Source: Heterodera schachtii
Lineage: Eukaryota > Nematoda > Chromadorea > Rhabditida > Heteroderidae
Direction of reading: 5' to 3'
DNA: 64,000 nucleotides
Assembly (NCBI GenBank): GCA_023374025.1
Contig: SIJG01000027.1
Span: 1,009,110-1,073,109 of the forward strand
Each line of letters opens with the position of its first letter. The stretch's first letter is position 1. Positions 56,776 through 64,000 of the stretch are shown here, piece after piece. A program made the translations under genes and the position numbers. The notes beneath the pieces are model-generated. The model was not told the DNA's origin. It ran no database searches and worked only from the letters and a program-made list of their open reading frames with translations.

Positions 56776-58094
56776 CTAAAATATTGATTTAAAGAGCTCA
56801 CTCGGCATTGGTGGCACAGTCATCGGTGTTGGCACAGTCGTCAGTGTTGGCACAGTTGTCGGTGTTGGCACAGTCGTTAGCCTCGCCGGAGATTTGTCAT
56901 TGGCCATGTCCTCATTCGGCTTGCCATACTCGCATGTGCAATGAGAATTTGTCAAATTAAGCTCATTTTTCAATACGTTTTGGAAAAAAATGGGACAGAA
57001 TTCCTCTTTTTTAGTCCAATGACATTGCCAATAAGTGATTGCGAATGCCGGATTGCCTTCTAAAACAATTCTAATTAATTTCAAAACGGTCTGACCCGCT
57101 TGTTTTGACTCTTGTCATGAATTCAGGGCCATGGAACAACACCAGTATCCCGGGGACATAATGAGATCCTGTGCTTAACGTACAAAATTCTAGTCTCCAC
57201 CTCACCTATTATTACATATAGTTTTACAGTATCTTATTTTACAAAAGGATACGCCATTTTTCGTGATCATTCCAGTAAACTGACAGAACTGAAATTTTTA
57301 CAAATTGATCTTTAGATGACAATGACAAGCCGAATATTCACTCGAAAAATTATTTATAAACTCAGTTTTTCAAATTTTTCAAGCGCCTGTCTTTTTTTTA
57401 TAAAAGAAACCGAAAAAATCATAATAAGAGCCGAAAAGATTGAAGAGAGTGAAAAATAAATTAAGGACATTTGTGACATGAATTATCATATTCTTACTGA
57501 CTTTATCAATTCCTTAACATACGGTAAAAATTTCAGACCGATCGGTTCACGGGAATTGTGGCAAAAGTCACATGAAAATGGGTCAGCCCCATATCCGATC
57601 AGCACTATGCAATATTCACGGGCCAGGTCGTTTTCGCGCCAGACGAGTTTTTGAATTATAACTTTTTTCATCAAATCCAACTTTCTTGGTATCATAGCTT
57701 TTAAAAAATTTCATCAAGGTTAAACATAGTTATCGCCATAAATACATTAGAATGGATTTGGTTGACAATTAAAAAAGTTATAGTTCAGAAACTCGTCTGG
57801 CGCGAAAACGGCCCCGACCCCAATATTCAAAATTCATTCACCAGCAAAACAGTAGGCAACCAAACAATATCGCTTGTCAAATTTGCATTGTTCGGTTGTC
57901 TCATTTATGTATGGCAAATAGCCCGTCACGTACATAGCCTCGCCGGATTTGCACTTCAGTCCTTTCAATTTAAATACTTTTATACTTGCTTATGAAATAA
58001 TAAAAAAATTTGGTCAATTACCTGAGCAATGTCCGAACAGGGTAATAACCCCGTAGGCAAAAATAATCATGCCCAATGCTCCATGAAGAGTCAT
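56776..58094 (-). CDS. Secreted cysteine-rich protein, five exons, 225 aa
   Basis: Exons in coding order: 58022-58094, 57842-57961, 57498-57604, 57206-57288, 56776-57070. All have GT donors and AG acceptors, phases agree, and the 678 nt run from ATG to TAG. Residues 1-25 form a signal peptide (MTLHGALGMIIFAYGVITLF core). The mature part has 14 cysteines at about 28, 50, 57, 62, 76, 79, 102, 116, 121, 125, 144, 153, 172 and 174, sequons at INETT and NLTNS, and an end made of repeated TTVPT units. The Cys pattern (C-x6-C-x4-C, later W-x-C and C-x-C) recurs in the gene just downstream. It resembles nematode ET-module-type secreted domains in general style, but I cannot assign a family. A foldback MITE occupies intron 2. 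Confidence 0.78.
57629..57810. mobile_element. 182-bp foldback MITE in an intron
   Basis: The arms CGTTTTCGCGCCAGACGAG and CTCGTCTGGCGCGAAAACG continue inward as GAATTATAACTTTTTT and its complement. It lies inside intron 2 of the Cys-rich gene, splice sites untouched. The inner arm (TATAACTTTTTT) is shared with 62384-62728, which has different tips. Confidence 0.85.
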
Positions 58095-58328
58095 TATAAT
58101 GTCTTTGAAAAAACAAATTAGCAAATCCTGAAATTCATTCGTTCTTGGTACGTTGAGGATAAGCACGGAAGAAGCATATCCACTTCGTTTGGAACTTCTA
58201 CGATGACTAAGTTTAATTTTCGAAAAATTCAAATTTATTTTATTTGTCTTTGCAAAGTGGAGACCTACTAGTTATATTCGTTGTTTGATTCCACTTAAAT
58301 TTTTTTATGGAAATTGAATGTAAAAAAT

Positions 58329-59289
58329 TAGAGTGCCACGGGACCGGGACCGGGACCGGGCCGGGAATTCCCGGTCATCCGAGGTCCCGGTTCCCTGTCC
58401 CGGATTTTGAAAAGCCCAGGTCCCGGTCCCGGTAGGGCAACCGGGAACCGGGAAAAACAAGCACTGGTAAGAATGGGGGTCTGAGTGAAAAATTAGTGAT
58501 GAAAATTAGAGTCAAAGGAAAAAAAATAAAAATAATTAATATATTCTTTAAAAGTAACACTCCCAAGTGTGCAAATGGCCTAGTGGCTAATCTCCTTGAC
58601 TTTCCCTTCTTCTTTCCCCTGGTTCAATCCCTCTACAGAAATTAAATTATTTTTAATTTTCTTTTTGTATACTCGTGGGTTTCCTATAGAAAAAATATGT
58701 TTCATCATAGTTTTTTTTTAAAATTGCTACATATTTTATCATTTTTTAAATGAAAATCCTACCAATTGAGCATAATAATCCCAAAAACCAACCTTTTTTT
58801 GTTGAAAATCTGTTAACAAATTACACCCAAATTTCAAAATTTTCCCCGGCGGCGCCTATCGGCACCGCCGGACCCCCCTTCTTTCCCAAAAATTTTTTGA
58901 AAAAGCGCGCCGAAAAAATGTGATGTGAAAAGCAAATATTAATTTATAATAATATTCGATCATTTAATCCAAAAAATGATTAATTGTTTGAAATAATTAA
59001 AGAAATTTGTTTGAAAGTTTTCATTAATTAATTTAGCTTTATCTTTTGGATTTTATTAAATAAAAAACAAAATAAAAATTTAATTTTGTATTATTTTCAG
59101 TTGAAAAAAATTAAAAATTTGAATTTTTTTTTAAATTTTTGAATTTTTTTGAATTTTTAAAATTTCCCGGTTGGTCCCGGTTCCCGGTCCCGGTCCCGAA
59201 AAAAAATCGAGGTCCCGGTCCCGGCTTCTCAGGTCCCGGCAAGTCCCGGTCCCGGTTTTGGCAAAAATTCCCGGTCCCGTGGCACTCTA
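58329..59289. mobile_element. hAT-like composite element, complete
   Basis: The ends TAGAGTGCCACGGGAC and GTCCCGTGGCACTCTA pair perfectly, and TAAAAAAT flanks both sides (58321-58328, 59290-59297). Subterminal CCCGGTCCCGGT repeats lie at both ends. Internally are ACTGGTAAGAATGGGGGTC, a tRNA-like segment (TGGCCTAGTGG at 58576, GGTTCAATCCC at 58621) and CCGGCGGCGCCTATCGGCAC. The order is the same as in 50750-51678 although the terminal sequences differ. No open transposase. Confidence 0.9.
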
Positions 59290-60865
59290 TAAAAAATAAC
59301 AAATATTTGTCAACTCATTTGCTATTTAAAACAAAAATTATTATTTTTCTGAAAGCCAAATGAATTTATTTCCCATCCAAGCTGACTAATATGTATGAAA
59401 GAATGTTAATTTGTAAAATGCACAAATATTTTGTGCTCCACGTTTTATCTGATCGAGATGTGATGATGGTAGAGAAAGGAAAATGAATAATTTAGCGAAA
59501 TAATTTTTTTGATATAAAATAATAAACAAATTTGCCTTTACAATTATCAAAAGGCAAAATACTTATTGACTTTTTGTATAAATAGACAAAAATAAACAAC
59601 ATTAAATAAAGGAATTGGTAGGTTAATCAAACCGGAACCAAAAGCCGGCTTTTTGGGCCAAAACCCGAAATGAAAACTGGAGGTCCGAAATTAAGCAAGG
59701 GTGTGATCTGTTTTGATTTCCTAAAATATTCTCTGGTTTGGAGGGTCCAACTCTGAGAAAGTAAAAATGTACTGGTTTATCAAGAAATGTTCTAATTTTA
59801 TGGTCCAATTTGTAATGAGTTTTTTTTTTCAAGTTTATGTTTAAAAAAAAGTTTCTTAAACAAACTCATAATTTTGAAATTTATGGCATAATAAAAATTT
59901 TGTTTTTTTTTTCTGAAATTTTTTGGAGCTAATTCAAAGCAAACCCCCGCCCCCGTCACCGGGGGCGAGACATTTGCTCACCCCGCACCCCAGGCCCGTG
60001 AGCTTTTTTTTTTTTTTTTGCTCTTCGGGCCAAAAATTTTTTCTCCCAGTCCTTTTGAAATTTTCAGCGCCGTAGAGCAAACAAAAATGGAATTTTTAGG
60101 CTCTTTCTCCAAAAATGGATTATTTTTTTGCCTTTTTTTGGTTAAAATTGCGCAAACATAAGGCAAAATTGGGGTCCGGCGGTGCCGATAGGCGCCGCCG
60201 GGAAAATTTTTAATGCATTTAGTTAAGAAATTGGCTAAAAAATTTTTTTAAATTGCCAATTTTTACTGGAAATTTTTTAATTTTTTATTTCGGGGGGGGG
60301 GGGGGCAACTGCCCCCCCTTGCCCCCCCCCCCCTGGTTACGGGCCTACCGCACCCCCAGCCCCGCGACTCTGACCCCCGCCAACCCCTGCCCCCCGCGAA
60401 AAGCCACCCCCGCCCAACGGGGCTCGAACTCTACTAACAACTAAAAATAAAAAAACAATTAACTTTTGGGTATTATAGACTTAATAGACTATTATTAAAC
60501 TTTAAAAATGTTTTTTTAATTATTCCGATGCATCATTCTACATATTTCCTACTAATTCTAATGCTGAAAAAGCACTGGCGGGACCACTTACTCTGTAACT
60601 ATCAAATTGTAGTGAACGGAGCAAGTGAATAAAGAAAACAAACAAAAAATAAATAAAATAAATCACAGTGTCAAAACAAATTACCATTAAGATTCATTTC
60701 AATTATGAATAAAAGCCTCCCGGTCTCTTAAATTATTTGGTGCATTGGGACGATATTTAAAATTTATTAAATCTATTAAACGAATTTTGCTTTTAATATT
60801 GCTTTACCAAGAGATTTCCAAATTTTAACTAATCGATTTACGAAAACATGGAATTAAACGGTGGC
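59290..60865. other. Repeat-rich spacer, no supported gene
   Basis: Contains GC-rich CCCCCGCCCCCG / CGGGGGCG foldback pieces at 59940-60000, a GGTGCCGATAGGCGCCGCCGG patch at 60180-60202 and a C-run/G-run palindrome with ACGGGCCTA at 60293-60345. The last is probably the end of a degraded DNA element. No exon-like segment was found. Confidence 0.5.
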
Positions 60866-61690
60866 CGATCGTTTCGTCACTGATCGTTTCGTCACTTAGA
60901 AAAATTTTTAAACAAAGTTTGACACATTGCCTTAAAAACAAACAAAAAATTCTTTAATAAACAAATTGTTAGCCAAAAAAATAAAATAAATAAATTTGAT
61001 AAAAGTTTAATTGCCTTGATTGTGAGATTTGAAAGGGATATCTCTTATCTGAAATAAAAGAGATTTGTTTTGCTTCTCATTTTTAATTTTAACTTCCAAA
61101 TTGATTATTTCTAAAATTTGTTTTTGTTTCGCATAATTCATTAAAATGTTAATTTTGAAAATTTTAAGTTGGGAGCCCTGATTATGATCACAAGTGTATT
61201 AAAGGGGTCGGCCAGCAGGTTCCCCGTATATTTACGACGACCTTATGTGAAAGTTTTGCGAGGCCCCAGCACTAGTGCTAATTGAGACAGAAAATTTCCC
61301 GAGATTCTCGAGCGAGCACTTCTCCGCACATCGTCTCTTTGTGGTGCTGCGTTTTTAACAAATTTCCTCGGAATTTTAAATGATTTTTTATCACACTTTG
61401 CAAAAAATAACTTTATAAAAATTTTTCGGATGGCCTTACGATGGATTTTGGGTAAAAAACAATTTTGAAGAAGAGATAACTTTAAAAAAAATTTTTTTGC
61501 TCCAATAATTGTAATTTTTATGCTGTTTACATTTCTTTTTGAACTTTATGCATATGTATGACAGATTTTCTTTATTAAAATAAAGTAAAATTATTTTTTA
61601 AGTTTTGACAATCTGCCAAACAAATTGAAAATTAAAAAAAATTTTCTCGCTGACGAACTGAACAGTGACGAAATGATAGGGAGCCATTTA
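60866..61690. mobile_element. Possible TIR element with TTTCGTCAC ends
   Basis: CGATCGTTTCGTCACTGATC and a second CGTTTCGTCACTTAG on the left face CAGTGACGAAATGATAGGG on the right. Only about 12 bases pair and no target duplication is evident. The interior has no gene. Confidence 0.35.
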
Positions 61691-61756
61691 AACGGGAAAA
61701 TGATTTATTCCTATTATTTAAAATAGTCTGCTTCCTCCGCCCTCCGTCGCGCCCAA

Positions 61757-61905
61757 CTACTTGCTCCGTCTTCGCATGATCCTTTTTGCGTAGTTCAAGA
61801 TCGTGGTATCAATTTTGTCGCAATTCCATGCGTTTTTACCAGTTGGACGGTTCAGTCCCAAAGGCATTAAGCCATTCCAGTCCCGGGTCTGAATTATTTG
61901 GTGAA
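61757..61905 (-). pseudogene. Decayed last exon of an unrecognised gene
   Basis: After an acceptor-like GGTGTAG the minus strand reads SPNNSDPGLEWLNAFGTEP in one frame. After one missing or extra base it continues with NAWNCDKIDTTILNYAKR in another, ending RRRSK and TAG. Base composition is higher in GC than the surroundings. The two halves look like one exon with a frameshift. Family unknown. Confidence 0.4.
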
Positions 61906-61975
61906 CTACACCTATTCTTGAATTTAACCCAAATATTCATACGTACCACCTGAAATTATTTTCGTAATTCATTAT

Positions 61976-62194
61976 TGGGGCTGCAATTTATAGTTTTTTT
62001 TCACTATTTTTTCCTGAGCTCCTCGTGCCCTGAAACGCACGAAGTTGTTGTTAAGCACTTTTCGAGTTATTAGCAACTATTTTCTAGTTTTTATTTTAAG
62101 TTAAAAACTAAAAAATTAAAAAAAAAACTAACTTCAACTATTTTTGTGAACAAAAAAGTTTTCAGCAACTATAAATCGTGTATCTACTCATAAG
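61976..62194. mobile_element. Degraded relative of the 9338-9886 MITE
   Basis: GGGGCTGCAATTTATAGTTT, TTTTCCTGAGCTCCTCGTG, CACTTTTCGAGTTATTAGC and AACTATTTTCTAG follow the order seen in 9338-9886. The right end is diverged (CAACTATAAATCGTGTATC). Confidence 0.75.
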
Positions 62195-62383
62195 TAACAA
62201 CAGTTTTGATTACGCACCAGCGTTCAACAGAATGTCTGCAATAAAGTCGATGTGCCAAGCTAGGATTGGCGACTTTTTAAAATTGAAAATTTAAATTTTA
62301 GGTAAAAAATTCTCAACCCTCAAGTCATCGGAGGCTCTATTTTATGAAATATTTAATCGGAATTGTTATTGAATATGGGACAC

Positions 62384-62728
62384 CCTCGTTTCGGCGCCGC
62401 TCGTTTGGGCGCCAGCCCAGTTTTTGGACTATAACTTTTTTCTTTGTCAACAAAATCTAACATTATTAGTATCATTCGAAAGCCCTAAGTGTTCTCTATT
62501 TGCCTGCAAAATTTCGAAAAATCTCGTTAAGGTTCAAAAAAATTATGGCCAGAAGAATTCAAAAAACCAAAGTTTCCAATCTTTTTGGTTTTTTTTGGAA
62601 TTATGCAAGGTAATAGAGCATCTGGAGGGCTTTCGAATCATACCAAGAATGTTAAATTTGGTTGACAAAGAAAAAAGTTATAGTCCAAAAACTGGGCTGG
62701 CGCCGAAACGAGCGGCGCCGAAACGAGG
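62384..62728. mobile_element. 345-bp foldback MITE with CCTCGTTTCGGCGCC ends
   Basis: Left arm CCTCGTTTCGGCGCCGCTCG, right arm CGAGCGGCGCCGAAACGAGG, continuing inward as GCGCCAGCCCAGTTTTTGG and its complement. Then come ACTATAACTTTTTTCTTTG and ATCATTCGAAAGCCC, again with complements. The resulting long open frame (62424-62891) is only the arm sequence read through and is not a gene. Confidence 0.85.
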
Positions 62729-63568
62729 TGGAGCCTTGAATATTAGATTTTTACACAAATCTTCTTACATTTACCGCCCAAATCAATTTTTATACGACAA
62801 AACAAACTTTCTTTTGTCTGCTTTTTTTGCGCGATTTTCATTTAACCGAATGAATAATAAATTTCAAAATGGCATTTTTGTAAAAAATTAATTTGAGCCA
62901 AAGAATTGGAAATGAAAAAACATTTCATATTCAAAATATGTCAAAAGGGACAATATTGTTTTAATTGCTTAATAAATTTTGTTGCGTAATTAAATTTGGC
63001 TAATGACTCTTTAAAAAAAAAGTTTTTATACATAATTTCATAATTATATTTTTAATAAAAGCAACTTTTTTCGTTTGATTTTATTGTGCATTTGCATATT
63101 TTTGGCATCCCTGATTATTTGGAATTAAAAGTGGAGTTACTATAGTAGTCTACCACCCACAAAAAAAAAATGAATAGAATTGATGCCATTCATTCTCTCG
63201 TAGCCTGTAATGCTCAGGAAAAATACTCCTGAGGTGCGGAAATGCCAAAAAACCGGTTTTTGAACCGGTTTAAATTCGAAAACTTGAGTGAAAAGGTGGG
63301 CTCCTGACGTGGTGAGTCGAAGTGCAAAAAGTCCGAGTGTGGCGAAGTGCAAAAAGTCCGAGTGTGGGCGAAGTGCAAAAAGTCCGAATGAGTGATGATC
63401 GGAAGGCTCGGGTCATTTCAGTACGGAAGAGTTATTCGAATGATTAATTAATTATTTAAATTTATAATTGAATAATAAGCTAATAATAATAAATAAATTT
63501 GGCTCTATTTAAGTTTACACGACCACAAAAAAAAAGACACGACCATAGAATAATTTGACAAATTTAAG
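62729..63568. other. Spacer with a small palindrome and a minisatellite
   Basis: AAACCGGTTTTTGAACCGGTTT at about 63250 is a near-perfect palindrome. From 63306 to 63390 three units of AAGTGCAAAAAGTCCGAGTG repeat with a 26-27 bp period. No gene. Confidence 0.6.
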
Positions 63569-63853
63569 GCACCGTAACTTTTTTTAAAAAGCATCCTAAT
63601 TAAACATTTTTGATATCATTTGATAGCCCTAAGTGTCTTTTATTTTCCTTTAAAATTTCAGAAAATTTGGTTGAGTTTCAAAAAAAATTCTGCCCAAAAA
63701 AGTGTACCAAATCAATTTTTGAAATTTACAAGCCACAACTTTTTTGAAACACAACCAAATTTTTTGAAATCTTAAAAGCAAATAGAGGACACTTAGGGCT
63801 ATCAAAAGATACCAAGATTGTTTAATTTAGATGCTTCTACGAAAAGTTATGAC
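63569..63853. mobile_element. Foldback element
   Basis: GATAGCCCTAAGTGTC and AAAATTTGGTTGAGTTTCAAA on the left pair with GACACTTAGGGCTATC and TTTGAAACACAACCAAATTTT on the right. Outer bases CGTAACTTTTTTTAAAAAGC and CTACGAAAAGTTATGACAC pair loosely. No coding signal. Confidence 0.7.
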
Positions 63854-64000
63854 ACTGAACAAAAATTGATCATTTTTGTGGTGATCAATTATTCAACCAA
63901 GTATAACTTTCTATATACAAATCGTAGAACCACCATCCCAAACCCAATTCGGTAGCAAATTTTGTGCTCAATCCAATGAGCATATTCAAAATATCCAAAA

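Noticed and set aside
62424..62891. 155-codon plus-strand open frame
   Set aside because: It starts and runs inside a foldback MITE whose two arms are complementary; no protein motif.

Overview
The window reads as nuclear DNA of a nematode. It is strongly AT-rich, has short introns with TTTCAG-type acceptors, and is dominated by a tandem family of seven-transmembrane chemoreceptor-like GPCR genes, each with ten small exons. The receptors look most like the nematode serpentine class SX (Srsx); that family call rests on recall, not on a search. A plant-parasitic tylenchid is my best guess at the group, with low confidence.

Layout: (1) 1-1.5 kb, the 3' half of a receptor gene plus a fused exon 2/3 fragment. 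(2) 2.6-8.5 kb, a nested transposon block: a hAT-like element containing a Ty3/gypsy-type LTR retrotransposon (minus strand, LTRs differing at one base, internal genes broken) and a foldback element with minisatellite arms and a short apparently coding core. (3) 9-52.7 kb, the receptor array: five complete genes (10460-12208, 14002-15754, 23233-24993, 30571-32452, 36994-39287), a sixth at 50142-52658 with a transposon in intron 4, two full-length copies broken by one-base frameshifts (26904, 33990), and three decayed copies (20506, 39461, 41385). Orphan exons lie between them, and a decayed transposon-type gene sits at 17983-19846. A 3.8-kb polypyrimidine satellite lies inside intron 8 of the copy at 41385. 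(4) 54.2-58.1 kb, minus strand, two related cysteine-rich genes. One (56776-58094) resolves into five phase-consistent exons encoding a signal peptide, 14 mature cysteines and a Thr/Pro-rich tail. (5) 58.3-64 kb, mostly foldback and hAT-like non-autonomous elements with one decayed minus-strand exon.

The receptor copies duplicated as blocks. Three classes of upstream sequence can be told apart: copies at 10460/20506/23233/50142, copies at 14002/26904, and copies at 30571/36994. Intron 2 has two donor types that covary with the last exon base (AA|GT or AG|GC), followed by a palindrome that is kept palindromic despite base changes. Many insertions in the array leave 8-bp target duplications, and in some cases the uninterrupted site can be read in a paralogue. 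All exon joins were made by eye from splice signals, paralogue comparison and reading frame; no alignment or database search was run.
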